Positions 42,755 through 51,839 of a stretch of DNA of 64,000 nucleotides are shown here, piece after piece. Within the stretch, counting starts at the first letter, position 1, and each line of letters opens with the position of its first letter. The DNA comes from Muribaculaceae bacterium (lineage in GTDB: Bacteria > Bacteroidota > Bacteroidia > Bacteroidales > Muribaculaceae). The stretch spans positions 1 through 64,000 of the forward strand of contig JAIDSL010000101.1 in the NCBI GenBank assembly GCA_029061255.1, written 5' to 3'. The position numbers were made by a program, and so were the translations under genes. The notes under the pieces are model-generated. The model did not search any database, was not told the DNA's origin, and worked only from the letters and a program-made list of their open reading frames with translations.

Positions 42755-43614
42755 GACTTCTCTCTATATTCAGCATCCTGCTGGTGATATTAAGCGGTTG
42801 CGGTGGCGGTCTGAAAGATGACCGCCCTGCAATCGCTGTCAGTTTCGAGCCACAGGCATGGATGCTGACGCAAATAGCAGGTGATGACTTCGATATCGTG
42901 ACCCTTCTTCCTGCCGGAAGCGACCCGGAGACATATCAACCGTCGATCAGCACCATGAAGGGACTCGGAAAATCTGAAGCATTTTTCACTCTCGGCACTG
43001 ATGGCTTCGAAAAGTCGCTGACAGAGAATATTGCATCAAATTTCCCTGATTTAAAAGTCGTAGACTGTACAGAAGGGGTAGAGAAAATCATCGGCACGCA
43101 CGGACATCATGACCATGACGGTCATGATCATGACGGAGAGGAATTCGACCCGCATATGCTCGCATCGATCAAAAACAGTATCAAAATCGCCGACAATATG
43201 ACCCGATACCTGATGGCTATTCATCCGGAAAAAGCTGATGTCTACCAAAAGGCTGGAGAAAAACTTAAGACACGCATGCAGGCTATGGATGATTCAATCT
43301 GCAATATGAATATCTCAGGAAAGAGCTTTGCCATGAGGCACCCTTCTCTGTCATATTTCGCCAAAGACTACGGACTATCCCAGATAGCGCTACAGGCATC
43401 AGGCAAGGAAGCTTCGCCGCTGCAACTTAGCCAACAGATGAAGCTGATGAAAGAATCCGGCACAGAAGTCTTTATAATGGAGAAAGAGCATGCTTCTCCC
43501 GGCGATGAAGAGGCTGCCAAGCAGCTTGGGCTGCAGACTATCGAGGTGTCGCTTAACTCTGCCGAGTGGCTTAACGACCTAATGAAAACAGCAAATGAAA
43601 TTAATCGGGATTGA
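42751..43614 (+). CDS. znuA: Zinc-type metal ABC transporter substrate-binding lipoprotein
   Basis: Cluster A-I solute-binding protein (ZnuA/AdcA/TroA type) that captures Zn or Mn. Lipobox LSGCGGG, Cys17. VSFEPQAWMLTQIAGDDF near 31 is the start of the first lobe, and AGSDPETYQPS near 56 contributes a metal-site region. A His/Asp-rich loop (THGHHDHDGHDHDGEEFDPH near 110-130) is characteristic of zinc-specific members. Second-lobe segments RHPSLSYFAKDY near 196 and EHASPGDEEAAKQLG near 250 supply further ligands. It overlaps trpS by 4 bp and the ATPase gene by 20 bp. Confidence 0.87.
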   Translation: MRLLSIFSILLVILSGCGGGLKDDRPAIAVSFEPQAWMLTQIAGDDFDIVTLLPAGSDPETYQPSISTMKGLGKSEAFFTLGTDGFEKSLTENIASNFPDLKVVDCTEGVEKIIGTHGHHDHDGHDHDGEEFDPHMLASIKNSIKIADNMTRYLMAIHPEKADVYQKAGEKLKTRMQAMDDSICNMNISGKSFAMRHPSLSYFAKDYGLSQIALQASGKEASPLQLSQQMKLMKESGTEVFIMEKEHASPGDEEAAKQLGLQTIEVSLNSAEWLNDLMKTANEINRD

Positions 43615-44275
43615 CGACATAACTGTCAGGTTTGACCATAAGGTGATCCTCGACCACGTGTCGCTAAGCGTGGATAAAGGAGACTTCATGGCAATCACCG
43701 GACCGAATGGAGGTGGGAAGACCACTCTTCTCCGCATTATGCTTCGTCTGATTAAGCCAACAGCAGGAAAAGTCGCATACTTTCATGACGGGGTTGAGAC
43801 TAAGCGTCTCCGAATCGGCTATCTTCCACAAAAAAGCAATATCGACACACGTTTCCCCATCACAGTAGGGGAAGCCATCAAGTCGGGACAAATCAAAGGT
43901 CTTCTGGCAAAAAGGAGCAAGCAAGACGAGGATGACTTCACAAGAGTCGTAGAGATGTGCGGAGTGAAAGATTACCTTAACCGTAATGTAGGGGTGTTAT
44001 CCGGCGGTCAGCTCCAGCGCACACTTCTTGCGCGAGCTATTGTCTCAAACCCTGAGATCATAATTCTTGATGAACCTCTCAGCTATGTGGATAAGACTTT
44101 CGAGCGACAGATTTACTCGATGATGGAAGACCTTGCCAAGGAGCATACGATAGTGCTCGTGAGCCACGAGATGTCGGTAATATCAGGCATGGCAAACCGC
44201 CATATCATCGTAGACCGAGGCATCCACGAATGCCACTCCCACCACCACTCCTTCACCGAATGCAATGAGTCTTAA
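43595..44275 (+). CDS. znuC: Metal ABC transporter ATP-binding protein
   Basis: Nucleotide-binding subunit pairing with the preceding lipoprotein. Walker A GPNGGGKTT near 39, Q-loop YLPQKSNID near 75, signature LSGGQLQRTLLARA near 135, Walker B EIIILDEP near 156, switch His in VLVSHEM near 187. The tail HECHSHHHSFTEC is His/Cys-rich and could bind metal. No permease gene (znuB) follows: the next gene is an SpmA/B fusion on the far side of a repeat. The permease must be elsewhere or the system may be incomplete. Confidence 0.88.
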   Translation: MKLIGIDDITVRFDHKVILDHVSLSVDKGDFMAITGPNGGGKTTLLRIMLRLIKPTAGKVAYFHDGVETKRLRIGYLPQKSNIDTRFPITVGEAIKSGQIKGLLAKRSKQDEDDFTRVVEMCGVKDYLNRNVGVLSGGQLQRTLLARAIVSNPEIIILDEPLSYVDKTFERQIYSMMEDLAKEHTIVLVSHEMSVISGMANRHIIVDRGIHECHSHHHSFTECNES

Positions 44276-44307
44276 GTCTTGAGTCTTAAGAAGTTTTGAT
44301 AGAAGTG

Positions 44308-44395
44308 ATTATGAATTATGCATTATGAATTATGAATTATGCATTATGAATTATGCATTATGAATTATGCATTATGAATTATGCATTATGAATTA
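44308..44395 (-). repeat. Longest heptamer array (about 12 units), inverted orientation
   Basis: Alternating GAATTATG and CATTATG units fill the gap between the ATPase gene and the SpmA/B gene, ending AATTAAGCTAAAG, which is close to the GCTAAAG tail motif. Preceded by a 10-bp direct repeat GAGTCTTAAG (44267 and 44281) that includes the ATPase stop. Confidence 0.9.
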
Positions 44396-44405
44396 AGCTA
44401 AAGGG

Positions 44406-45635
44406 ATGATACTTAATTATATTTGGATAGGATTCCTGATCGTGGCTTTCCTGATGGCTGTCGGCGTGTCGCTGACCACAGGAGAGACAGTCATCTGGAG
44501 CGACATAATGAATGCCTCTTTTACTCAGGCTGCTTTTGCATTTGAGATTTCTCTTGGACTCACCGGAGTGCTATCTCTATGGATGGGAATAATGAAGATA
44601 GGTGAGAAGGGAGGAGTCACTACCGGAATGGCAAAGCTTGTCAGCCCCTTTTTCTCACGTCTCTTCCCGGGCATTCCTAAAGATCATCCTGCCATGGGAG
44701 CAATCTTCATGAATCTCACAGCCAACATGCTGGGCCTCGACAATGCAGCTACTCCGATGGGGCTCCGGGCAATGCAGGAGATGCAGACTCTCAACAAGCA
44801 GAAAGACACAGCCACTGATGCCATGATAATGTTTTTGGTGCTCAATAGCAGTGGTCTCTGCCTGATTCCTGTGAGCATCATGATGTATCGGGCGCAGGGA
44901 GGTGCAGCAAATCCAACAGATATCTTTATCCCAATATTACTTGCCACTGCCATTGCCACACTTGTGGGCCTTATAGCATTGTGCCTTAAGCAGCGGATAA
45001 GGATGGATGCAGTGCTTTGGAGCTGGCTTGGGGGAATAGCTGCAGTAGTTGGAGGAGTAGCTTGGTGGTTTTCTACATTGCCTGCTGAGAAAGTGGAATC
45101 ATACTCCACTTTTGCTGCTAATTTCCTCCTCTTCAGCGTAATTATTCTTTTCATTTTGGCAGGAATCCGTAAGAAAGTAAATGTCTATGATAGCTTTATC
45201 GAAGGAGCGAAGGAGGGATTCAAGACTGCTGTCGGAATCATCCCCTACCTTGTGGCAATTCTTGTAGCCATCGGCATGTTCAGGGCATCAGGAGCCCTTG
45301 ACGCATTGACAGGGGGAGTATCTTATGCCCTGGCATATTGCGGAGTCGACACCCAATGGGTAGGGGCTTTGCCGACGATGCTGATGAAGCCACTGAGCGG
45401 AAGCGGCAGCTGCGCCATGATGCTTGATGTGATGAAAGCGGAGGGTGCTGATGCGTTCGTCAGCCGCCTTGCAGCAGTAGTCAGAGGAAGCACCGACACC
45501 ACATTCTACATCCTCGCAGTATATTTCGGCTCCGTAGGGGTAATGAAGACCCGCTATGCAGCCGGCTACGCTCTCCTCGCCGACATCACCGGTGCCATCG
45601 CCGCCGTCTTCATCGCCTACCTCTTCTGGGGCTGA
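44406..45635 (+). CDS. Spore maturation protein A/B fusion (nucleoside-recognition Gate domains)
   Basis: Membrane protein with two Gate (nucleoside recognition) domains, equivalent to SpmA plus SpmB in one chain, as is usual in Bacteroidota. First half: FEISLGLTGVLSLWMGIMKI near 38, NLTANMLGLDNAATPMGL near 98 (the NM-x-GL-x-NAATP signature of SpmA). Second half: GIIPYLVAILVAIGMFRASG near 279, LPTMLMKPLSGSGS near 322 and GSTDTTFYILAVYFGSVG near 363 (SpmB signature). About nine hydrophobic segments. The organism does not sporulate; the real function of this branch is unknown. Confidence 0.85.
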   Translation: MILNYIWIGFLIVAFLMAVGVSLTTGETVIWSDIMNASFTQAAFAFEISLGLTGVLSLWMGIMKIGEKGGVTTGMAKLVSPFFSRLFPGIPKDHPAMGAIFMNLTANMLGLDNAATPMGLRAMQEMQTLNKQKDTATDAMIMFLVLNSSGLCLIPVSIMMYRAQGGAANPTDIFIPILLATAIATLVGLIALCLKQRIRMDAVLWSWLGGIAAVVGGVAWWFSTLPAEKVESYSTFAANFLLFSVIILFILAGIRKKVNVYDSFIEGAKEGFKTAVGIIPYLVAILVAIGMFRASGALDALTGGVSYALAYCGVDTQWVGALPTMLMKPLSGSGSCAMMLDVMKAEGADAFVSRLAAVVRGSTDTTFYILAVYFGSVGVMKTRYAAGYALLADITGAIAAVFIAYLFWG

Positions 45636-45713
45636 AACCTGCCATTCTTGCGAAGCCGTCTCCGCTGCAAGCTTCTGTTTGCTTTTATAGATTTTCATAT
45701 TTTCAAGAAAAAT

Positions 45714-45745
45714 TTTGTGAGTATCCGAAAAAATTAGTAATTTTG
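45714..45745 (+). promoter_or_regulatory. Promoter of the pyrC leader
   Basis: -33 TTTG (45714-45717), 20-bp gap, -7 TAATTTTG (45738-45745). Transcription would start near 45752, about 145 nt ahead of the pyrC start and just before the short leader ORF. Confidence 0.82.
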
Positions 45746-45753
45746 CAGTCGAA

Positions 45754-45807
45754 ATGAGACCGATTATGCAACATATAAGAAATAAACATATGGCAGAAAT
45801 GCCGTAA
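45754..45807 (+). CDS. Possible 17-codon leader peptide ahead of pyrC
   Basis: ATG at 45754, 17 codons, TAA at 45805-45807: MRPIMQHIRNKHMAEMP. It begins at or within two bases of the predicted transcription start (leaderless or nearly so) and ends three bases before the terminator hairpin, the layout of translation-coupled attenuators. It has no run of one amino acid that would point to a specific tRNA, so what it senses is unknown. It could also be a chance ORF. Confidence 0.4.
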   Translation: MRPIMQHIRNKHMAEMP

Positions 45808-45810
45808 GGG

Positions 45811-45845
45811 ATACGCACCCCCGAAAGGGGATGCGTATTTTTTTT
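45811..45845 (+). terminator. Intrinsic terminator/attenuator in the pyrC leader
   Basis: Stem ATACGCA + CCCC, loop GAAA, GGGG + TGCGTAT with one C-A mismatch, then seven T. Very strong for a site between a promoter and the gene it should serve, so it probably attenuates pyrC, or else ends a separate short RNA. Confidence 0.85.
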
Positions 45846-45895
45846 ATGTAAGCATTCCGGTCGCCTGATTTATAAACTTCTTAACACATTATATT

Positions 45896-47233
45896 ATGCT
45901 CTATCACGAATTGCCGGCTGAAGATATGCCACGACATTACATTCTTAGCCATTGTATCTGGGTAGATGATGAAGGAGCCTCACCGGGCTCCTCTATCGAG
46001 GTAATCAATGGAAAAATCATAAGAATCGAACGAGGAGGCCATATCTTTCCGGAGAATATGGCAACTTTAGAATACATAATGCGAGACAAACTCGTGACTT
46101 ATGGCCTTTGCGACGTACACGTCCATCTGCGCCAACCGGGATTCGAAGCTAAGGAAACTATTGCTACCGGGACCACTGCTGCCATGATGGGTGGATACAC
46201 TGCCGTATGCGCAATGCCAAACCTTAACCCTACCCCAGACTCCGTAGAGCATATCGAAGAAGAGCTAAACCATATCAAGGAAGATGGCGCAATCAGCGTG
46301 TATCCCTATGCAGCAATCACTATCGACCGCAAAGGGCGCCAACTTGTCGACATGGAAACCCTCCGTGAATATGCAATTGCCTTCTCTGACGATGGAAGCG
46401 GAGTGCAAAGCGAGGAGATGATGCGCAAAGCCATGGAAGAAGCCGCAAGGCTTGACGTCATTATCGCAGCCCACTGCGAAGTGAATGATCTTCTGAAAGG
46501 AGGCTATATTCACGACGGGGAATACTGCAAAGCAAATGGACATAAAGGAATCTGCTCAGAAAGCGAGTGGGGACAAATTGAGCGCGACCTAAAACTTGCA
46601 GAAGAAACAGGTTGCCGCTACCACGTCTGCCACATATCCACCAAAGAGAGTGTGGAGCTAATACGTCAGGCTAAGAAACGGGGCGTAAAAGTGACTTGCG
46701 AGACGGGTCCACATTACCTTGTATTCTGCGACGAAGACCTGATGGATGAGGGTCGATTCAAAATGAATCCCCCTATCAGAAGCCGCGAAGACCGCGATGC
46801 TCTGATTGAGGGAATAAAAGACGGCACCATCGATTGCATCGCTACCGACCATGCTCCACATACTGCCGACGAGAAAAGCCGTGGGCTAAAGGGAAGCGCG
46901 ATGGGAGTAGTAGGTCTTGAGACCGCATTTGGCGTCTGCTACACACATCTGGTCAAGACAGGAATAATTACGCTTGAAAGGCTCGTGGAACTGATGTGCC
47001 TGAATCCACGTCGTATCTTCGGACTTGAAGTGGATGGCGAAGCCAATTTCGCAGTCTTCAATCTTGATAAAAAATGGACTGTAAACCCTGAAAATTTCGC
47101 CTCCAAGGGAAAAGCGACTCCTTTCGAAGGAATGCAACTAACTGGAAAACCTGAAAGATTAATATTCGAAGGAAAACTGATAGATCTAATATTTCAGGGA
47201 TACAGCAAGTCTTCAAAAGCTTTTCAGCAATAA
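45896..47233 (+). CDS. pyrC: Dihydroorotase
   Basis: Zinc amidohydrolase closing carbamoyl-aspartate to dihydroorotate (third step of UMP synthesis). The metal motif D-V-H-V-H-L-R-Q-P-G (near 73) gives the HxH pair, and TGTTAAMMGGYTAVCAMPN (near 90) is the class I hallmark. HCEVNDLL (near 188), YHVCHIST (near 242) and IATDHAPHT (near 317, catalytic Asp) complete the site. ATG at 45896 gives 445 residues; ATG at 45923 (MPRHYILS) would match the usual N-terminus of the family and is possible. The gene opens the pyrimidine cluster. Confidence 0.93.
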   Translation: MLYHELPAEDMPRHYILSHCIWVDDEGASPGSSIEVINGKIIRIERGGHIFPENMATLEYIMRDKLVTYGLCDVHVHLRQPGFEAKETIATGTTAAMMGGYTAVCAMPNLNPTPDSVEHIEEELNHIKEDGAISVYPYAAITIDRKGRQLVDMETLREYAIAFSDDGSGVQSEEMMRKAMEEAARLDVIIAAHCEVNDLLKGGYIHDGEYCKANGHKGICSESEWGQIERDLKLAEETGCRYHVCHISTKESVELIRQAKKRGVKVTCETGPHYLVFCDEDLMDEGRFKMNPPIRSREDRDALIEGIKDGTIDCIATDHAPHTADEKSRGLKGSAMGVVGLETAFGVCYTHLVKTGIITLERLVELMCLNPRRIFGLEVDGEANFAVFNLDKKWTVNPENFASKGKATPFEGMQLTGKPERLIFEGKLIDLIFQGYSKSSKAFQQ

Positions 47234-47313
47234 TCAGAAAAAAAGTTTCTACAGACAACATAAACACATTCCAATCATAAGCATAAAATCATAAATGCTT
47301 TCTCGCCGTATTT

Positions 47314-47361
47314 TTCAGCGACAATTAATTATGAATTATGCATTATGAATTATGCATTATA
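47314..47361 (-). repeat. Heptamer array with GTC-CTGAA tail, inverted orientation
   Basis: Read on the minus strand: array then AATTAATTGTCGCTGAAAAA, equal in its centre to the tail at 15676. Lies just before carA. Confidence 0.82.
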
Positions 47362-47368
47362 ACAAAGT

Positions 47369-48478
47369 ATGAAAGACGCAGACGTAAAACTTGTATTGGA
47401 AAACGGACAGGAATTTCCCGGGCATAGCTGCGGCGCACGTCGCAGCATCGTCGGAGAGGTGGTCTTCAACACTTCGATGGTAGGATACCAGGAAATTCTT
47501 TCTGACCCCTCCTACACCAACCAGATTGTGGTCATGACTTATCCTCTGATCGGCAACTATGGTATCACCGATGATGACTTTGAGACAAAGTCACCTACAA
47601 TCGGGGGAATGGTGATGCGCGAATGCTGTGAGTCGCCATCCAACTTCCGATACACTAAAACCATGACCGAGACATTGGAGGAAGCAAACATACCTGCCAT
47701 CAGCGGTATCGATACCCGAAGGCTTGCCCGTATCATTCGCGATGAAGGATGCATGCGTGCAGCAATTGTACCCGTGGACACCCCTATTGAGGAAGCCCTG
47801 AAACTGATTGCTGACACTCCCGTTGACAAAAAGGTAGTAGCAAAGGTAAGTTGCAAGAAGCGATGGTTTTCCCGCACCCAGAACCAGAAGTTTAACGTGG
47901 TTGCAATTGACTGCGGAATAAAATTCAATATCATACGCTCGCTCAACAAGAGAGGCTGCAACGTGATTATCGTTCCTTACAATATGGATGCCGAACAAAT
48001 AATGGCATTCAAACCTGATGGTATATTTATTTCAAATGGACCCGGAGACCCGGAAGATGTGCCGGAAGTGAGAAACCTCGTCAAGAAACTGCGCGGAAAA
48101 CTCCCTATTTTCGGAATCTGCCTTGGCCATCAGATAATATCCCTTGCATTCGGAGCAAAGACCTACAAACTGAAATTCGGACACCGCGGTGCCAACCATC
48201 CGGTAAAGAACATGCTGACCGGTAAAATAGAAATCACCTCGCAAAACCATAATTACGCCGTTCGACCCGAAAGCATACGCGACACAGACCTTGAGATAAC
48301 ACATCTCAACCTACTCGACGGCACAGTAGAAGGAGTAAGAAACAAGGAGGAACACATATTTTCAGTACAATATCATCCGGAGAGCGCCCCGGGTCCGCAA
48401 GACAGCGGCTACCTCTTCGACGTTTTCATCCGCGATATGGAAGAACACAAAAAGGAAAGAGAGGTGAAAAATGCCTAA
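47369..48478 (+). CDS. carA: Carbamoyl-phosphate synthase small subunit
   Basis: Glutaminase subunit feeding ammonia to CarB. N-terminal CarA domain: [20 protein letters not shown] near 32, [16 protein letters not shown] near 112. C-terminal class I amidotransferase from about 175: nucleophile Cys251 in [21 protein letters not shown] near 290, and [11 protein letters not shown] near 335, which give the Cys-His-Glu triad. Length 369. Overlaps carB by 8 bp, so the pair is coupled. Confidence 0.95.
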   Translation: MKDADVKLVLENGQEFPGHSCGARRSIVGEVVFNTSMVGYQEILSDPSYTNQIVVMTYPLIGNYGITDDDFETKSPTIGGMVMRECCESPSNFRYTKTMTETLEEANIPAISGIDTRRLARIIRDEGCMRAAIVPVDTPIEEALKLIADTPVDKKVVAKVSCKKRWFSRTQNQKFNVVAIDCGIKFNIIRSLNKRGCNVIIVPYNMDAEQIMAFKPDGIFISNGPGDPEDVPEVRNLVKKLRGKLPIFGICLGHQIISLAFGAKTYKLKFGHRGANHPVKNMLTGKIEITSQNHNYAVRPESIRDTDLEITHLNLLDGTVEGVRNKEEHIFSVQYHPESAPGPQDSGYLFDVFIRDMEEHKKEREVKNA

Positions 48479-51400
48479 GAGAAAAGATATCAAGAAGGTG
48501 ATGGTGATCGGTTCGGGGCCCATCATCATCGGACAGGCTGCTGAGTTTGACTATGCCGGCACCCAGGCTTGCCTTGCTCTGAAGGAAGAGGGCTATGAAG
48601 TGATACTCGTAAACTCCAACCCTGCCACCATCATGACAGATACGGGGATTGCCGACAAGGTCTATATGGAGCCCCTCAAATTGGAATATGTAGCCAAAAT
48701 CATCCGCTTCGAACGTCCGGATGCCATCGTCCCGGGACTGGGCGGACAGACAGGGTTAAACCTTGCTGTGCAACTCGCAAAAAAAGGAATTCTCGAAGAA
48801 TGCGGGGTGGAAATTCTTGGTACATCTTTCAAAAGCATCGAGCAAGCGGAAGACCGCGAGCTTTTCAAGGAGCTTTGCCTAAGCCTTGGCGAACCGGTTC
48901 TTCCCTCCGAAATTGTCAACAGTATCGAGGAGGGGGTAAAAGTCGCTGAAAAAATCGGTTATCCGGTTGTTCTCCGTCCTGCCTTCACTCTTGGTGGCAC
49001 GGGTGGCGGCTTTGCCGACAATGAGGAAGAATTGCGCGAGCTTATGCGCAATGCCCTCGCCCTCTCCCCGGTGCATCAGGTGCTCGTGGAGAAATCCATC
49101 AAAGGATACAAGGAGATTGAATATGAGGTGATGCGCGACAGCAACGATACGGCTATCACCATCTGCAACATGGAGAATGTTGACCCGGTCGGTGTGCATA
49201 CCGGCGACTCTGTCGTAGTGGCACCGAGCCAGACTCTGACCAATAAGGAGTATCAGCTTCTGCGTGATTCCGCACTGCGCCTTATTCGTGCCCTTGAAAT
49301 AGAAGGTGGCTGCAACGTGCAGTTTGCCCTTGATCCCCTCTCTTTCAATTATTATATCATCGAGGTTAACCCACGCGTATCACGCAGCTCTGCTCTTGCG
49401 TCCAAGGCCACGGGATATCCCATTGCGCGTGTGAGTGCCAAGATTGCAGTAGGCATGACGCTCGATGAAATTCAAATTGCCAATACCCCCGCAAGCTTTG
49501 AGCCGGCACTTGACTACGTGGTGACAAAAATCGCAAGATTCCCCTTCGATAAATTCAGCGAGGCTTCCAACCGCCTTGGCACGCAGATGAAAGCCACCGG
49601 AGAGATCATGAGTGTGGGCCGCACATTCGAGGAGTCTCTCCTCAAAGGAATCCGTTCACTCGAAACCGGTGTAGACCATCTTTATTCGAAGAAATTCGAG
49701 GAAATGCCTACTGAGGAAATCCTCACATACATAAAGGAAGGACGCGATGACCGGCTCTTGGCAATAGCACAACTCCTCAGACGCAAGGTAGCACTCTGGC
49801 ATATCTACGAAAAAACCGGAATTGACCTATTCTTCCTTGAGAAACTGAACAACATAATCAAAATGGAATGGGAGATCCGTGATGCCGAGACCCTCGACGC
49901 TTCTCTGCTCAGAGAGGCTAAAAGGATGGGATTCAGTGACCGCTACATAGCACGTCTGCGCAACCGTACGGAATCTGACATTTGCGAGATGAGGCAATCT
50001 CTTGGCATTGTTCCAGTCTATAAGATGATAGATACCTGTTCCGGTGAGTTTGATTCCTATGTGCCATACTTCTACTCTACATATGAGGATGAAAACGAAT
50101 CAGTGGTGAGCGACAGGAAAAAAATCCTCGTGCTTGGCAGCGGACCTATACGTATCGGCCAAGGAGTGGAGTTCGACTATTCCACCGTACACGCTATCCA
50201 GACTATCCGCGAGCAGGGCTACGAGGCAATCATCATCAACAACAACCCGGAGACGGTATCCACCGACTACAGCATATCCGATAAGCTCTACTTCGAGCCG
50301 CTCACAGTAGAGGATGTGATGAATGTGGTGAATCTTGAGAAGCCGGAAGGTGTCGTAGTGACACTCGGGGGACAGACCGCAATCAATCTCGCTGCTCCAC
50401 TTGCCGAAAGAGGGGTGAATATCATCGGGACGGGGCTTGAAGCAATCGACCGTGCGGAAGACCGTAAGCACTTCGAACGAATAATGCGTGAGACCGGTAT
50501 ACCTCAGCCGGATGCCGAGGCGGTCACCGACATTGAAAGTGGTGTAAAAGCTGCGGAAAGAATAGGCTATCCGGTACTCGTGCGTCCAAGTTTCGTGCTT
50601 GGAGGCAGGGCTATGCAGATTGTTGGCAACGAGCAGGCACTTCGCCACTATCTGCAGAACGCTGTGGATATCTCAGACAATAGTCCGGTGCTTGTCGATA
50701 AATATATTATGGGCAAGGAGCTGGAAGTAGACGCGATATGCGACGGCACTGATGTGCTGATTCCGGGAATCATGGAGCATGTGGAAAAAACCGGTATTCA
50801 CTCAGGCGATTCTATTTCAGTATATCCGACTTTCAGTGTGAGCGAAAAGGTCAGAAAGACTATAGTCGACTATACTGTAAGACTCGGAAAGGCAATAGGC
50901 ATCATCGGACTCTATAACATTCAGTTTATTGTTGACAAAGATGAAAATGTCTATGTGATAGAGGTCAATCCGCGTAGCTCACGCACTGTGCCATTTCTCT
51001 CCAAATCAACCGGAGTGCCTATGGCAAAGATTGCTTCAAAGGTAATGCTTGGAGAAAGTCTTAAGAGCCAAGGCTATGAGATGACGCTTTACCCCAATCG
51101 CAAGAGATGGTTTGTGAAAACTCCCGCTTTTTCTTTCTCCAAGATCAAAGGAGTCGATTCCTATCTCTCTCCTGAAATGAAATCGACAGGTGAAGCTATC
51201 GGCTACGATGATATGCTGACAAGAGCTCTCTATAAGTCGCTTCAGGCATCAGGGATGCAGGTGCTCAACTATGGGACACTCCTTGTGACGGTATCTGACG
51301 CTGACAAAGAAAAAGCTCTTCCACTTATCCGCCGATTCTATGATCTTGGGTTCAACGTTGAGGCTACACGTGGCACCTCCAAATTCCTTAAGGACCACGG

Positions 51401-51689
51401 GATTCGTTGCCGCACGTTGGGCAAGTTTAGCGAAGGGAGCAATGATATCGAGCGCTCATTGCGTCAAGGCCACGTAAGCTACGTCATCAACACCATCGAT
51501 GTAAACCAACATAATACCCGGCTCGACGGCTATGATATCCGACGCATTGCCATTGAAAACAATGTGACAATCTTCACAGCCCTCGAGACAGTCAGGGTGC
51601 TTCTCGATGTGCTTGAGGAAATCACAATGGGAGTATCGACCATCGATGCCGAATACGGCCGCAAAGGCAACGGCATGATAAGCAGATAA
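48471..51689 (+). CDS. carB: Carbamoyl-phosphate synthase large subunit
   Basis: Makes carbamoyl phosphate from bicarbonate, ammonia and two ATP, for pyrimidines and arginine. Two homologous ATP-grasp halves are obvious: [20 protein letters not shown] near 14 and [20 protein letters not shown] near 552, each with its ATP-binding loop ([20 protein letters not shown] near 169, and [20 protein letters not shown] near 704). [18 protein letters not shown] (near 300) and [18 protein letters not shown] (near 836) are the paired motifs. A C-terminal methylglyoxal-synthase-like domain (about 940-1072) is the allosteric site. Length 1072 is typical. A hairpin follows. Confidence 0.97.
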   Translation: MPKRKDIKKVMVIGSGPIIIGQAAEFDYAGTQACLALKEEGYEVILVNSNPATIMTDTGIADKVYMEPLKLEYVAKIIRFERPDAIVPGLGGQTGLNLAVQLAKKGILEECGVEILGTSFKSIEQAEDRELFKELCLSLGEPVLPSEIVNSIEEGVKVAEKIGYPVVLRPAFTLGGTGGGFADNEEELRELMRNALALSPVHQVLVEKSIKGYKEIEYEVMRDSNDTAITICNMENVDPVGVHTGDSVVVAPSQTLTNKEYQLLRDSALRLIRALEIEGGCNVQFALDPLSFNYYIIEVNPRVSRSSALASKATGYPIARVSAKIAVGMTLDEIQIANTPASFEPALDYVVTKIARFPFDKFSEASNRLGTQMKATGEIMSVGRTFEESLLKGIRSLETGVDHLYSKKFEEMPTEEILTYIKEGRDDRLLAIAQLLRRKVALWHIYEKTGIDLFFLEKLNNIIKMEWEIRDAETLDASLLREAKRMGFSDRYIARLRNRTESDICEMRQSLGIVPVYKMIDTCSGEFDSYVPYFYSTYEDENESVVSDRKKILVLGSGPIRIGQGVEFDYSTVHAIQTIREQGYEAIIINNNPETVSTDYSISDKLYFEPLTVEDVMNVVNLEKPEGVVVTLGGQTAINLAAPLAERGVNIIGTGLEAIDRAEDRKHFERIMRETGIPQPDAEAVTDIESGVKAAERIGYPVLVRPSFVLGGRAMQIVGNEQALRHYLQNAVDISDNSPVLVDKYIMGKELEVDAICDGTDVLIPGIMEHVEKTGIHSGDSISVYPTFSVSEKVRKTIVDYTVRLGKAIGIIGLYNIQFIVDKDENVYVIEVNPRSSRTVPFLSKSTGVPMAKIASKVMLGESLKSQGYEMTLYPNRKRWFVKTPAFSFSKIKGVDSYLSPEMKSTGEAIGYDDMLTRALYKSLQASGMQVLNYGTLLVTVSDADKEKALPLIRRFYDLGFNVEATRGTSKFLKDHGIRCRTLGKFSEGSNDIERSLRQGHVSYVINTIDVNQHNTRLDGYDIRRIAIENNVTIFTALETVRVLLDVLEEITMGVSTIDAEYGRKGNGMISR

Positions 51690-51700
51690 TAACATATGAA

Positions 51701-51730
51701 GATCGGCTTCCGAAAATGGGAGCCGATCTA
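51701..51730 (+). terminator. Hairpin after carB
   Basis: AGATCGGCTTCC, loop GAAAAT, GGGAGCCGATCT: 12-bp stem with one wobble pair, 11 bp after the stop. No T-tract, so termination efficiency is uncertain. Confidence 0.6.
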
Positions 51731-51789
51731 TCAATGAAGTTGTTTCTAAAAAATACCGACTCCAAAAACAAACACTTGGAGAAAGGAGG

Positions 51790-51821
51790 TTTGGATATGT
51801 CGGGAAATAATGTTATATTTG
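51790..51821 (+). promoter_or_regulatory. Promoter of the AAA/PD-(D/E)XK gene
   Basis: -33 TTTG (51790-51793), exact 20-bp gap, -7 TATATTTG (51814-51821). Predicted transcription start near 51828, leaving about 12 nt of leader; this decides the ATG at 51840. Confidence 0.85.
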
Positions 51822-51839
51822 CGGACAAGAATAATTCAT

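Noticed and set aside
44406-45635. Evidence for sporulation
   Set aside because: SpmA/B fusions are widespread in non-sporulating Bacteroidota; no other sporulation gene is present.
51810-51839. Longer AAA/nuclease protein starting at 51810
   Set aside because: The extra codons cover the -7 box of the promoter, so they would not be transcribed from it.
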